A DNA stretch of 64,000 bases from Paenalcaligenes hominis_A (GTDB lineage Bacteria; Pseudomonadota; Gammaproteobacteria; Burkholderiales; Burkholderiaceae_B): positions 124,001 to 188,000 of the forward strand of contig NZ_JBGJKZ010000005.1 in the NCBI RefSeq assembly GCF_041359055.1, read 5' to 3'. The stretch's first letter is position 1, and each line of letters begins with the position of its first letter. The notes under the pieces were generated by a model. It had not been told where the DNA came from. It searched no databases and was given only the letters and a program-made list of their open reading frames with translations. The position numbers and the translations under genes were made by a program. Positions 8,026-16,731 of this stretch are shown in pieces.

Positions 8026-8864
8026 AGCGCTTTAGGCAAACGGAAAAGCTCGGGATCAGGGCCTAAACGGCCTTGGTCTTGGTCTAATGCAGCAATAGCG
8101 GCCATATCCTGCGCATCCAAGCGAAAATTCAATACATCAAAATTGCTACGGATACGTTCAGGGCTGACGCTTTTACTAATCACCATATTGCCCAGCTCTA
8201 ATTGCCAGCGCAGCATAATTTGGCCGACATTTCGTTGGTGCTTTTGTGCAATTTCCGTTAAAGTCGGGTTATCCCAGAGCGTACCTAAGCCCATCGGGCT
8301 CCAGGCTTGCGTTTGAATTTGATGACTTGCATTAAATTCACGCATGGCGTGTTGTTGAAAACCAGGGTGTAACTCAATTTGGTTCACTACGGGTTTTTCA
8401 CCGGTTTCTTTGATCAAGGTTTCTAGGTGGTTGGCGTTAAAATTACACACACCTATGTGTTTAATTAAGCCTTCATCACGCAATTGCCTTAGCGTTTCCC
8501 ATGTTTCTACGAACAAATTGTTCTTTGGTACTGGCCAATGGATTAAGTACATATCGACATAGTCTAGATTCAGGCGCTCTAGGCTATTAAAAAAAGCAAC
8601 ACGAGTCTGTTCATGGCCATGGCTATCGTTCCAGACTTTGGTGGTGACAAAATAGTCTTGCCTAGCTAGACCGCTATTGGCTAGACCTTCACCCACGCCT
8701 TGTTCATTTTCATAAATGGCAGCAGTATCAATTAAACGGTAGCCTGTTTCCAGCGCTGCTTGTACAGCATCAGCCGTTTGTTCGTTAGGGATTTGCCAAA
8801 CACCAAAACCTAACTGAGGCGCAGATTGACCGTTATAAAAGTGGACTAAAGGGCTAAGTTGCAT
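8022..8864 (-). CDS. aldo/keto reductase, 2,5-diketo-D-gluconate reductase type
   Basis: An NADPH-dependent carbonyl reductase of the AKR fold, 280 residues. The catalytic tetrad is recognisable: Asp and Tyr in LIDTAAIYENEQGVG, Lys in VTTKVW and His in YLIHWP. The C-terminal ISKSVSPERIRSNF segment is the NADP phosphate-binding loop. It is closest in kind to AKR5-type enzymes (DkgA, methylglyoxal reductases) with broad aldehyde substrates. It is divergent from panB with only 47 bases between starts, and convergent with the MFS gene. Confidence 0.88.
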   Translation of the reverse strand: MQLSPLVHFYNGQSAPQLGFGVWQIPNEQTADAVQAALETGYRLIDTAAIYENEQGVGEGLANSGLARQDYFVTTKVWNDSHGHEQTRVAFFNSLERLNLDYVDMYLIHWPVPKNNLFVETWETLRQLRDEGLIKHIGVCNFNANHLETLIKETGEKPVVNQIELHPGFQQHAMREFNASHQIQTQAWSPMGLGTLWDNPTLTEIAQKHQRNVGQIMLRWQLELGNMVISKSVSPERIRSNFDVLNFRLDAQDMAAIAALDQDQGRLGPDPELFRLPKAL

Positions 8865-8911
8865 AAAAAGCTCCAGTTTGTTTTTGTTTTCGTTTATTAA
8901 AGAGGGTTGGA

Positions 8912-9739
8912 ATGAGTGTACATAGTGAAGTCAAACGCCGTAGCGTGCCGGAACTCATGGCGTATAAAGGCAATAAGAAAATCGTTTGTTTAACCGCGTA
9001 TATTGCCCCTATTGCGCGTTTGATTGATCCGGCCTTGGATTTGATTTTAGTCGGTGACTCGACCGCCATGGTCGGCTATGGCATGCCTGACACATTAAGC
9101 ATTACTCTACAACAAATGGCCGATCATGGCGCAGCCGTTGTCAACGCCACTCAACAAGCGTGTGTGGTGATTGATATGCCTTTTGGCAGTTATCAGGTAT
9201 CACCACAGCAAGCCTTTGAAAACGCAGCCTTTTTGCTATCGCGCAGTAGAGCCTCAGCAGTGAAAATAGAAGGGGGCATTGCCCTGGCTGAGACCACACG
9301 TTTCTTGGTTGAGCGAGGCATACCGGTGCTGGCCCACGTAGGCTTAATGCCTCAGTATGTAAACACCATGGGTGGTTTTAAAGCTCAGGGCATGAACGAT
9401 GAGGCCGCACAACGTATTTTGGATGACGCCAAAGCCCATCAAGCTGCGGGCGCTTTTGCTGTGGTACTTGAAGGGGTGGCCGAGTCTTTAGGGCGTCGAA
9501 TTACCGAAGAGTTACAAATACCGACCATAGGTATTGGGGCATCGCCAGCGTGTGATGGTCAGGTTTTAGTAACAGAAGACATATTAGGGCTTAGCGGAGG
9601 GCGTATCCCCCGTTTTGCAAAGCCTTATGCAGATGTAGGTGCCGTTATCCAAGAAGCCGTCCAGCGCTATGCCGACGAGGTTCGTGAGGGGCAGTTCCCC
9701 GGTCTAGAGCATTGTTTTGGGGTAAAACGCAAGGCTTAA
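8912..9739 (+). CDS. panB: 3-methyl-2-oxobutanoate hydroxymethyltransferase (pantothenate synthesis)
   Basis: Transfers the hydroxymethyl group of methylene-tetrahydrofolate to 2-oxoisovalerate, giving ketopantoate. The 275-residue product keeps the metal-binding Asp residues in LVGDS and VIDMPFGSY, the KIEGG block and the catalytic Glu region VLEGVAESLGRRITE. The first third (TAYIAPIARLIDPALD, MVGYGMPDTL) reads more like alphaproteobacterial PanB than the usual betaproteobacterial type. No panC lies next to it. The ribosome site is GAGGG before ATG 8912. Confidence 0.93.
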   Translation: MSVHSEVKRRSVPELMAYKGNKKIVCLTAYIAPIARLIDPALDLILVGDSTAMVGYGMPDTLSITLQQMADHGAAVVNATQQACVVIDMPFGSYQVSPQQAFENAAFLLSRSRASAVKIEGGIALAETTRFLVERGIPVLAHVGLMPQYVNTMGGFKAQGMNDEAAQRILDDAKAHQAAGAFAVVLEGVAESLGRRITEELQIPTIGIGASPACDGQVLVTEDILGLSGGRIPRFAKPYADVGAVIQEAVQRYADEVREGQFPGLEHCFGVKRKA

Positions 9740-9756
9740 AGCAGCTGTGGGGTGGG

Positions 9757-9762
9757 TATAAT
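9757..9762 (+). promoter_or_regulatory. perfect -10 box upstream of the pseudouridine synthase gene
   Basis: A TATAAT hexamer lies about 70-85 bases before the candidate starts of the next gene, just after panB. No good -35 is visible 16-18 bases upstream. Confidence 0.35.
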
Positions 9763-9828
9763 AGTTAGTTAAGGCTTTTGTGTATGCGCCGAACCTCACC
9801 CCATTTACAGGAGGGGCAGTCGGTATAG

Positions 9829-10800
9829 TTGAGCTGGGTTTGTATGAAAAATGCGGTAAAGCAAAATACAGGGGGGCTGTTAGCCCCTCTGCCTATTAAA
9901 AACGGGGTCGCTCCAAGCCGGGTGTGGTTGCCGCTAGGTCAGTGGCCTACTATAGGCGCGTTTTTGTTTGAGCGCTTTGCCCATGTGGCTGTTGCCGACT
10001 TGCGTCAACGCTTAGCACAAGGCGATATTGTGACTAGTTCAGGGCAGCCCGTTTGCGAACACCATCCTTATCAAGCTAATCAATGGTTGTGGTATTACCG
10101 AGCCGTTCCCAACGAGGTACCCGTTCCCTTTGAGATGCCCATTTTGTATGCTGATGAACATCTCATTGCTGTAGATAAACCGCATTTTTTAGCCTCTACG
10201 CCCGGGGGGCAGTACCTAACACAGACGGCACTAGTACGAGTCCGCCAGCACTTCAACGAGGCACAAATTACGCCTTTGCATCGTTTAGATCGAGAAACAG
10301 CAGGGGTTTTGCTATTTTGTCGCGCACCCAGTTTACGCGGGACCTATCAACGCTTATTCCAAGAACAAAAAATTTATAAGCAATACGAGGCAATTGCTGC
10401 CACTCATCCTACGTGGCAGTTTCCGTTGTGTTATCAAAGTCGGCTGCTTGCTCCCAAAGGGCAGTTTTTAATGCAAGAAGTCGAAGGCTCTCCTAATAGC
10501 CAAACCCAAATTGCTATTGCACAGTCTTGGTACGACGAGCAAATAGGGCCGTTATCCCAGTATATTTTGCATCCTATAACAGGGCGCAAGCACCAGCTAC
10601 GCATGCATTTACTAGGTATGGGCATCCCTATTTTGAATGATAGTTATTATCCTGCGGGCCAAGCTTTTTTAGCAGCAGATGATTTTTCGCGACCATTGCA
10701 ATTGCTAGCGCGTTCTATTGCGTTTATTGATCCAGTTAGCCAAAAACAGCGTCAGTTTTGTAGTCAACAACGCTTACGTTATTTGCCAGAAAGCGCGTAA
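9829..10800 (+). CDS. RluA-family 23S rRNA/tRNA pseudouridine synthase
   Basis: Isomerises uridine to pseudouridine in structured RNA. The catalytic Asp motif is HRLDRETAGVLLF, followed by the YKQYEAIA strand and the C-terminal ITGRKHQLRMHLL block, all typical of the RluA/RluC/RluD family. The N-terminal 90 residues resemble a short S4-like region. The exact target base cannot be told from sequence. The start is uncertain: TTG at 9829 sits after AGGAGGGG, while ATG at 9844 is 15 bases further and poorly spaced. Confidence 0.88.
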   Translation: MSWVCMKNAVKQNTGGLLAPLPIKNGVAPSRVWLPLGQWPTIGAFLFERFAHVAVADLRQRLAQGDIVTSSGQPVCEHHPYQANQWLWYYRAVPNEVPVPFEMPILYADEHLIAVDKPHFLASTPGGQYLTQTALVRVRQHFNEAQITPLHRLDRETAGVLLFCRAPSLRGTYQRLFQEQKIYKQYEAIAATHPTWQFPLCYQSRLLAPKGQFLMQEVEGSPNSQTQIAIAQSWYDEQIGPLSQYILHPITGRKHQLRMHLLGMGIPILNDSYYPAGQAFLAADDFSRPLQLLARSIAFIDPVSQKQRQFCSQQRLRYLPESA

Positions 10801-10883
10801 AGCCTCGTCCTTTAGGGCGAGGAGGATGTCAACCAAAATCTGATGACCTACTGTTTATTGTTATTTTTCTTTAGGAACTTGTT

Positions 10884-11873
10884 ATGTCCAGCTTAAAACG
10901 CATTGCTATTGTGACTACAGGGGGCACGATTGCAGCGAGTGCATCCAGTCAAACCACCTTGGGGGACTATCAAGTAGACCAATCAGCCCAGCAGTTGGTT
11001 CAGGCCGTGCCTGAGCTAGCACAGCTCGCGCATATAGAGGTACATGAGGTGTGTCATATTGATAGCCGGAATATGACGTTTGCGCTTCAGCACCAGCTTA
11101 CAACTCAAGTGCAGCACCTAGTCGCGCGCAATGATATAGATGGGGTGGTAATTACGCATGGTACCGATACCCTAGAGGAAACGGCGCTGCTATTGCAATG
11201 GTGCGTAAAAAGCACCAAACCGGTGGTAATGACGGGGGCGATGCGTCCGGCATCGGCACTAAGCGCCGACGGCGCATTAAACTTATTTAATGCTGTGCTG
11301 GTGGCTAGCCATCCCGAGGCCCATGGCGTTGGGGTCTTGGTGCTGCTAAACGATACCTTACATAGTGCTCGTTTTGTGCAAAAAACCCATACTTCGGTGC
11401 CCGACGCATTTAGCTCGCCAGCAACAGGCCCTGTGGGCTTGGTCAGTCAAGGCAATGTATATATTAATGCCACCCCACGACGCCCATTCGGGGCGCAGAG
11501 TGCGCTACACCTACCGGCACAGTCTCAGCTACCTCAAGTCGACATCGTGGTGGATTACGTGGGGGCTCAATCCAGTATGTATAAAGCTTGTGCCCAAGCG
11601 GGAAGCCGTGCCGTGGTGATTGCTACCTTGGGAAATGGCAGTTTAAGTCCTGCTGCACGCGAGGGCGCATTGTATTGCTACGAACGCGATGTGCTGTGCG
11701 TGCGTGCGAGTCGTATTTTGAATGGTGCGGTTAGTGTTTCTGAGCAAGATACACAGTTTCATACCCTGCCGGCGCATCAGCTTCACGCAGTAGCAGCGCG
11801 CACGCTTGTGGCCTTGGCTTTGGCACAACAGAGCAGTCGCGATGAGCTAGCGTATTACTTGCGGCATTATTAG
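10884..11873 (+). CDS. L-asparaginase, probably cytoplasmic
   Basis: Hydrolyses asparagine to aspartate and ammonia. The two catalytic threonine motifs are present: TTGGTIAAS near residue 11 and HGTDTLEET near residue 91, plus the MTGAMRP block. The 329-residue product has no signal peptide, which suggests a cytoplasmic enzyme. Neighbouring amino acid import and glutamate dehydrogenase genes fit use of amino acids as nitrogen source. It is convergent with the transporter operon, with 22 bases between. Confidence 0.93.
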   Translation: MSSLKRIAIVTTGGTIAASASSQTTLGDYQVDQSAQQLVQAVPELAQLAHIEVHEVCHIDSRNMTFALQHQLTTQVQHLVARNDIDGVVITHGTDTLEETALLLQWCVKSTKPVVMTGAMRPASALSADGALNLFNAVLVASHPEAHGVGVLVLLNDTLHSARFVQKTHTSVPDAFSSPATGPVGLVSQGNVYINATPRRPFGAQSALHLPAQSQLPQVDIVVDYVGAQSSMYKACAQAGSRAVVIATLGNGSLSPAAREGALYCYERDVLCVRASRILNGAVSVSEQDTQFHTLPAHQLHAVAARTLVALALAQQSSRDELAYYLRHY

Positions 11874-11895
11874 AGTGTGATGATTAAGCAGGGGC

Positions 11896-12582
11896 TTAGT
11901 TGTGCTTGTGTATAAGCTGGCGTTCAACCACATGCACAATAGCCAGCAAACTGAAGTTAATAGCTAAGTACAACAAGCCTGCAATCACAAAGGTCTCAAC
12001 AATGGCATAGTTTTGGCTCATGATACGGCGAGCATAGCCGGTTAGCTCAAGCACAGCAATGGTCGAGGCCAAGCTCGTGCCTTTGATGCAAATTACGATT
12101 TCGTTGCTATAGGCTGGCAAGGCTTGTCGAATGGCGAGGGGCAAACGGACACGTTTAAAACATTGCCAAGCACTCATACCAATAGCTTGTGCTGCTTCGA
12201 TTTGACCCTTGGGTACAGACTGAAACCCACCCCGAAATACTTCGCCTACATAAGCCCCACTATTTAGCGCAATAGCCAAAATAGCAGTACGGGTGCCATC
12301 GCTGAATAGCCACCATAACCATGGCACTTGTTTGACCCAGCCAATCATGCCCACCCCGTAATACAGCAAAAAAAGCTGCACCAACAAGGGCGTGCCTCGA
12401 AATACCGTGCTGTAAACAAAGGCAAAGCGAGAGAAAAGGCGATTAGACGAAAGACGCATTAAGGCTAAGGTAATACCCACCAGCAAAGAAAGCCCAATGC
12501 CCCACAGACCGATATAAAGCGTCAGCCCAAATCCTTTCCAAAGGATGCTAACGGTGTATGCAAATTCGTCCCAGCTCATCAT
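11896..12582 (-). CDS. basic amino acid ABC transporter permease, HisM-like
   Basis: Inner-membrane permease of a polar amino acid importer, 228 residues with about five helices. It has the HisMQ-family EAA loop (GQIEAAQAIGMSAWQCFKRVRLP) that docks on the ATPase. It overlaps the preceding permease gene by 4 bases. It is the last gene of the four-gene importer operon (ATPase, binding protein, permease, permease). Confidence 0.9.
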   Translation of the reverse strand: MMSWDEFAYTVSILWKGFGLTLYIGLWGIGLSLLVGITLALMRLSSNRLFSRFAFVYSTVFRGTPLLVQLFLLYYGVGMIGWVKQVPWLWWLFSDGTRTAILAIALNSGAYVGEVFRGGFQSVPKGQIEAAQAIGMSAWQCFKRVRLPLAIRQALPAYSNEIVICIKGTSLASTIAVLELTGYARRIMSQNYAIVETFVIAGLLYLAINFSLLAIVHVVERQLIHKHN

Positions 12583-13292
12583 ACGACGGCCCTCATGCCT
12601 TTACCAGAATGACGTTCAGCCAAAACAAACAAAGCCTGACTACCTATACCAATCATAAAAAATAAAAAGCCAGCAATTAAATACATAGCTAGCGGTTCGC
12701 GCATTGAGGCCGCGCCTAGTTGCGCTGCGCGCATAATTTCAACCAAACCCACCAGAGAGATTAAAGCGGTGTCTTTAAGAGCAGTCTGCCAGACGTTATT
12801 GCAGCCAGGTAAGGCATACCACACCATTTGCGGTAGGGTAATGCGGCGTAAGCGCATGAATGGCGACATGCCAATAGCTTTAGCGGCTTCGATTTGGCCT
12901 TGGGGAATAGTCTGCAGAGCACCGCGAAACACTTCTACGCTATACGAGCCTGCAATTAAGCCGATGGCTAAGATACCAATGGCTGCCGGAAACCACTTGT
13001 TGACCCAGTCTTCGGCCTGTAGCCACACGCCCAAGTCTGACACCGAGTGCACAGAACCAAAAAAGAGCAGATAAATAATGAGCAGTTCGGGAATGCTGCG
13101 TGTAACGGTCGTGTAAAGGCTGACAAGCCCGCTAAGCCAACGCGGGCCGTACAGCTTGATGCTGGCACCGGCAATGCCGATGATGACACCTAAGGCCATC
13201 CCAAAGACCGAAATGAATAAGGTCATGGAAAGGCCACGCAAAAACATCCATCCCCAACCTTCGTTGAAGATGCGTAATAAGGTTTCCAGCAT
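12579..13292 (-). CDS. basic amino acid ABC transporter permease, HisQ-like
   Basis: Second permease of the importer, 237 residues, with the matching EAA loop (GQIEAAKAIGMSPFMRLRRITLP). HisQ and HisM types form the heterodimeric pore. The stop overlaps the next start by 4 bases, pointing to translational coupling. The substrate class (arginine, lysine, ornithine or histidine) is inferred from the HisQ/ArtQ resemblance and the operon form. Confidence 0.9.
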   Translation of the reverse strand: MLETLLRIFNEGWGWMFLRGLSMTLFISVFGMALGVIIGIAGASIKLYGPRWLSGLVSLYTTVTRSIPELLIIYLLFFGSVHSVSDLGVWLQAEDWVNKWFPAAIGILAIGLIAGSYSVEVFRGALQTIPQGQIEAAKAIGMSPFMRLRRITLPQMVWYALPGCNNVWQTALKDTALISLVGLVEIMRAAQLGAASMREPLAMYLIAGFLFFMIGIGSQALFVLAERHSGKGMRAVV

Positions 13293-13312
13293 CGTAATGG
13301 GCTACTTAGTGA

Positions 13313-14116
13313 TTATTTGCAAGCGTCGTAGTTGGTAATATCGATATCAAACCACTTTTGGCTAGCAGTTTTGATCGTGCCGTCTTCGATAAGTTTGCAT
13401 AAGGCAGCATCGACTTTTTCTTTTAGGTCGGTGTTGTCTTTGTGAATACCAATGGCAATACCATAACCTAAGACTTCAGGGTCAGAGGAGCCTTTAATAA
13501 CGGTTTCTGTTAGTGCAAAGTCACTATTGTTCATTTGCTTTAGGAAACGGGACTGTGATGTGAGATCGGCAAAGGTACCGTCTAAACGACCCGCATCCAG
13601 ATCAATTTGCATTTGGTCTAGTGTCTCGTAGTCTTTGATGGTGACTTTAGGGGCTACTTTGGCTAAAAATGCGCCGTGGGTAGTACCGCCCTGTACACCA
13701 ATGGTTTTGCCTTCGAGGCTGTCGTAGATTGCGTCGGCAGAACCCGCTTTGATACCGTCAGCATCATTTTTAAGAATAAAAATGGCGTCTTCTACGGCAT
13801 AAGGCAAGCTGAAGTTAATGCGCTTGGCACGCTCGGGGGTGTAGGACATGCCCGAGATGATTAAATCAAAGCGATTTGCACTAAGTGACGGGATGAGGCT
13901 GTCGAACGACTGCACAGTAAACTGACAGTCGGCATCTAGCTGTTTACAGAGTGCAGCGCCAACATCTGCATCAAAGCCTGTGACAGTACCAGCTGCATCC
14001 ACCATAGACCAAGGGGGGTAGCCGCCTTCGGTACCAATTTTATAAGAGGTGGCCGCCAAGGTCGCGACACTAAACAGGGCTAAACTTGCCCCGATTAGGG
14101 TTTTTTTGATATTCAT
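13313..14116 (-). CDS. periplasmic basic amino acid binding protein (HisJ/ArgT type)
   Basis: Solute receptor of the importer, 267 residues. An N-terminal signal peptide is clear (KK, hydrophobic core, ATLAAT with cleavage near residue 22). The mature part shows the family-3 binding protein pattern: YPPWSMVDAAGTVTGFDADV, IISGMSYTPERAKRINFS and a late GYGIAIG strand. The Asp and aromatic residues of the ligand site suggest a cationic amino acid. It lies between the ATPase and permease genes. Confidence 0.9.
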   Translation of the reverse strand: MNIKKTLIGASLALFSVATLAATSYKIGTEGGYPPWSMVDAAGTVTGFDADVGAALCKQLDADCQFTVQSFDSLIPSLSANRFDLIISGMSYTPERAKRINFSLPYAVEDAIFILKNDADGIKAGSADAIYDSLEGKTIGVQGGTTHGAFLAKVAPKVTIKDYETLDQMQIDLDAGRLDGTFADLTSQSRFLKQMNNSDFALTETVIKGSSDPEVLGYGIAIGIHKDNTDLKEKVDAALCKLIEDGTIKTASQKWFDIDITNYDACK

Positions 14117-14131
14117 TTAGATCTCCTAAAC

Positions 14132-14917
14132 CTAAGCCAAAGGCTGTAAAAACTGTTGTAGACGCGCCGATTGAGGGTTGCCAAAGAGATCTGCAGGCGC
14201 ACCAGTCTCTTCGCATATGCCGTTGTGCATAAAAATAGCATGGTTTGAGACCTCGCGAGCAAACTGCATCTCGTGGGTGACGAGAATCATCGTTCGCCCC
14301 TCTTCTGCAAGCTGACGAATTACGCGTAGCACCTCGCCCACCATTTCTGGGTCCAGAGCAGAAGTGGGTTCGTCAAAAAGCATTACATCGGGATCCATAG
14401 CCAGAGCACGCGCAATAGCTACGCGCTGTTGTTGCCCACCGGAAAGCTCAGATGGATAAGCATCGGCCTTGTGGGCAAGACCGACTTTGTCGAGTAGGTG
14501 TAAGGCGTATTCTATAGCTTGAGCTTTGGCAATTTTTTTTACATGCACAGGACCTTCGATCACATTGTGCAATACAGAACGATGCGACCAAAGATTAAAG
14601 TTTTGAAATACCATGCCTAAACGGGCACGAACCTGCTCAAGAAGCTTTGGGTCTGAGCTGACCATCTGGCCATTACGCTTAGCGCGTGTACGTAATACGT
14701 CTTTACCAATTTGGACTTCACCCTGATCTGGGATGACCAAATGATTAATACAGCGCAATAAGGTGCTTTTTCCGGAACCGGAGGCACCAATAATAGAAAG
14801 CACATCACCTTGGTGTGCACTAAACGAAATCCCTTTAAGGACGTCGACGTCACCAAAGGCTTTATGGATATTACGTACCTGCACAGCGCAAGCAGCAGAA
14901 TCAGTTGAAACGGTCAC
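14132..14917 (-). CDS. amino acid ABC transporter ATPase, HisP-like
   Basis: Cytoplasmic ATPase of the importer, 261 residues, first gene of the operon. Walker A (GASGSGKST), the Q loop region, signature LSGGQQQRVAIARAL, Walker B (VMLFDEPTSALDPE) and the switch His (LVTHEM) are all present. Length and the internal NGQMVSSDPKLLEQ insertion match HisP/ArgT-system ATPases. Confidence 0.93.
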   Translation of the reverse strand: MTVSTDSAACAVQVRNIHKAFGDVDVLKGISFSAHQGDVLSIIGASGSGKSTLLRCINHLVIPDQGEVQIGKDVLRTRAKRNGQMVSSDPKLLEQVRARLGMVFQNFNLWSHRSVLHNVIEGPVHVKKIAKAQAIEYALHLLDKVGLAHKADAYPSELSGGQQQRVAIARALAMDPDVMLFDEPTSALDPEMVGEVLRVIRQLAEEGRTMILVTHEMQFAREVSNHAIFMHNGICEETGAPADLFGNPQSARLQQFLQPLA

Positions 14918-14970
14918 TGTTTTGGCCGCGGTTTAGAGTTAAAAGACACATTATAAACAGCTTTAGAACT

Positions 14971-15016
14971 AAAACCGCCAGCTTGTTCGGGATTATCCCG
15001 ACAAGAGGGCGGTTTT
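14971..15016 (-). terminator. strong terminator downstream of glutamate dehydrogenase
   Basis: A long interrupted stem: AAAACCGCC (14971-14979) pairs with GGCGGTTTT (15008-15016), with inner CTTG/CAAG and CGGG/CCCG pairs. In the minus direction it lies right after the gdhA stop and ends in TTTT. It separates gdhA from the ABC importer operon. Confidence 0.8.
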
Positions 15017-15042
15017 GGGTGCGTTATAGCGTAGTAGCCGGC

Positions 15043-16332
15043 TTAGGGGTATAAGCCACGTAGCTCACGAGCCTCTAGGATACGACTACAAGCCGAAATA
15101 AAAGCGGCCGTACGCAAGGTGACGTTATGTTGCTTGGCAACAGCTGCGGTGGCTTGATAAGCCTCACGCATCATTTTGCCTAAACGCTCGTTAATAACGT
15201 CTTCTTCCCAGAAATAGCTGGAAAAGTTTTGCGCCCACTCGAAATAGCTAACGGTAACGCCACCGGCATTCGCAATCACATCGGGAATGACGAGGATGCC
15301 TTTGTTAGCCAGAATATCGTCAGCTTCGGGCGTGGTAGGGCCATTGGCACCTTCAATAACAATTTTCGTGCGTAAACGGTCGGCATTTTTTGCGGTGATT
15401 TGGTTTTCCAAAGCCGCAGGAATGAGAATGTCTGATTCTAATTCCCAGAATTCGTCTGCACTGATGATTTCGCCAGCATTGCTGCCGACCAAACCAATTT
15501 TTGGGTTATTGTTCGCTAAAATGGTGGGCACATCTAGACCGTTTTCAGCATAAATACTGGCGGAGTGGTCTTGAAGTGCGATGACTTTAGCACCGGCTTC
15601 GTGGAATAAAAGAGCAGCAATGCCGCCCACATTGCCACAGCCTTGAACAATAACGCGAGCACCGGTTAGGTCCAAACCTAATTCACGCGCTGCTTCAACG
15701 CCTACAGTGAATACACCACGTCCGGTTGCTTCAACCCGACCTAGGCTACCGCCTAAGGAAATCGGTTTGCCGGTAACAACGCCTGTGGCTAGGTGACCTG
15801 TTTTCATGGCATAGGTGTCCATCATCCATGCCATGGTTTGACCATTTGTATTAACGTCTGGAGCTGGAATGTCCTGATCGGGTCCGATAATCATGCTGAT
15901 TTCGCTGATGTATCGACGAGTGACACGTTCTAACTCCTTTTGAGAGTAGTTGCGAGGGTTGATGCGAATACCACCTTTTGCGCCTCCGAAAGGCACATTG
16001 ACTGCAGCACACTTAACAGACATCCAGGCGGATAAAGCCATAACTTCTGATAAGGTTACATCTTGGTGATAACGCACGCCCCCTTTTCCGGGGCCGCGTG
16101 CCATATTGTGTTGGACGCGGTAGCCTTCGAAATGAGCAATCGTTCCGTTATCGAGTTCTACGGGAACATCGACGGTCAAAATACGTTTAGGACGTTTAAG
16201 GGTTTCAACCCACTTCCCCAGCTTACCCAAATAGGGAGTGACACGCTCTACCTGTTCTAAATAAATGCCCCATGGCCCAAGGTCGTCAGGGTTTAAATAT
16301 GTAGGTAGGTCGTGTTGAGTTGGCTGATTCAT
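15043..16332 (-). CDS. gdhA: glutamate dehydrogenase
   Basis: Interconverts glutamate and 2-oxoglutarate plus ammonia. The 429-residue product has the substrate-binding Lys motif GGAKGGIRINP, the catalytic Asp region PAPDVNTNGQTMAWMMD and a Rossmann dinucleotide fold (VQGCGNVGG). Length and motifs match the short hexameric type; cofactor preference (NAD likely, because of its resemblance to catabolic enzymes) is inferred. Its own promoter, a long structured leader and a strong terminator make it a single-gene unit. Confidence 0.94.
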   Translation of the reverse strand: MNQPTQHDLPTYLNPDDLGPWGIYLEQVERVTPYLGKLGKWVETLKRPKRILTVDVPVELDNGTIAHFEGYRVQHNMARGPGKGGVRYHQDVTLSEVMALSAWMSVKCAAVNVPFGGAKGGIRINPRNYSQKELERVTRRYISEISMIIGPDQDIPAPDVNTNGQTMAWMMDTYAMKTGHLATGVVTGKPISLGGSLGRVEATGRGVFTVGVEAARELGLDLTGARVIVQGCGNVGGIAALLFHEAGAKVIALQDHSASIYAENGLDVPTILANNNPKIGLVGSNAGEIISADEFWELESDILIPAALENQITAKNADRLRTKIVIEGANGPTTPEADDILANKGILVIPDVIANAGGVTVSYFEWAQNFSSYFWEEDVINERLGKMMREAYQATAAVAKQHNVTLRTAAFISACSRILEARELRGLYP

Positions 16333-16384
16333 TAATCAATCCTCTTGCGGTTATGCGGAGGTCTACGGGAAGCAAAAAACAACC

Positions 16385-16456
16385 ACGGCACTAAGACCTG
16401 CTCGATGAGCAGGGGTTTATAAATCGTGTGTTGTATCGCCTAAAGAAGAGTGCCGT
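16385..16456 (-). promoter_or_regulatory. structured 5' leader of gdhA
   Basis: Between the predicted gdhA transcription start and its ribosome site, AGTGCCGT (16449-16456) can pair perfectly with ACGGCACT (16385-16392), enclosing a second perfect hairpin CCTGCTC/GAGCAGG (16397-16403 and 16407-16413). This nested fold suggests post-transcriptional or attenuation control. It matches no riboswitch class I know. Confidence 0.5.
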
Positions 16457-16478
16457 TGCTATTGAACAGCAAAAATAA

Positions 16479-16507
16479 ATTTAACGTTAATCAAGCATGA
16501 TTGTCAC
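16479..16507 (-). promoter_or_regulatory. predicted gdhA promoter
   Basis: Read on the minus strand: -35 GTGACA (16507-16502), a 17-base spacer, then -10 TTAAAT (16484-16479). Transcription would start near 16472, about 140 bases before the gdhA start codon. The remaining part of the 399-base gap up to 16731 holds A/T-rich sequence and the yggS upstream region, with no other gene that I can see. Confidence 0.55.
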
Positions 16508-16731
16508 GTTTTATTGAGACTTTATGATTAAAAAACGCTATTTTTAGTACATAAGGCGCAAATTGTAGTGTGTGTTGCTGTTATGTCAAGTTTGAGCATA
16601 ACCCAAAAGTGTCCATAAAACAGCAAACCTAGGGTAAATGGGTGTTTATCGTTTGGACAAAATTTACTAGCGATTAAGGGCTGCGCCGCTTTGTTAAAAT
16701 ACGGTTTTATCTTGAGATAGGTCAGTCAGCT

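Noticed and set aside
12769..13074. 101-codon open frame opposite the HisQ-like permease gene
   Set aside because: A shadow of the permease gene, low complexity, with no start signals.
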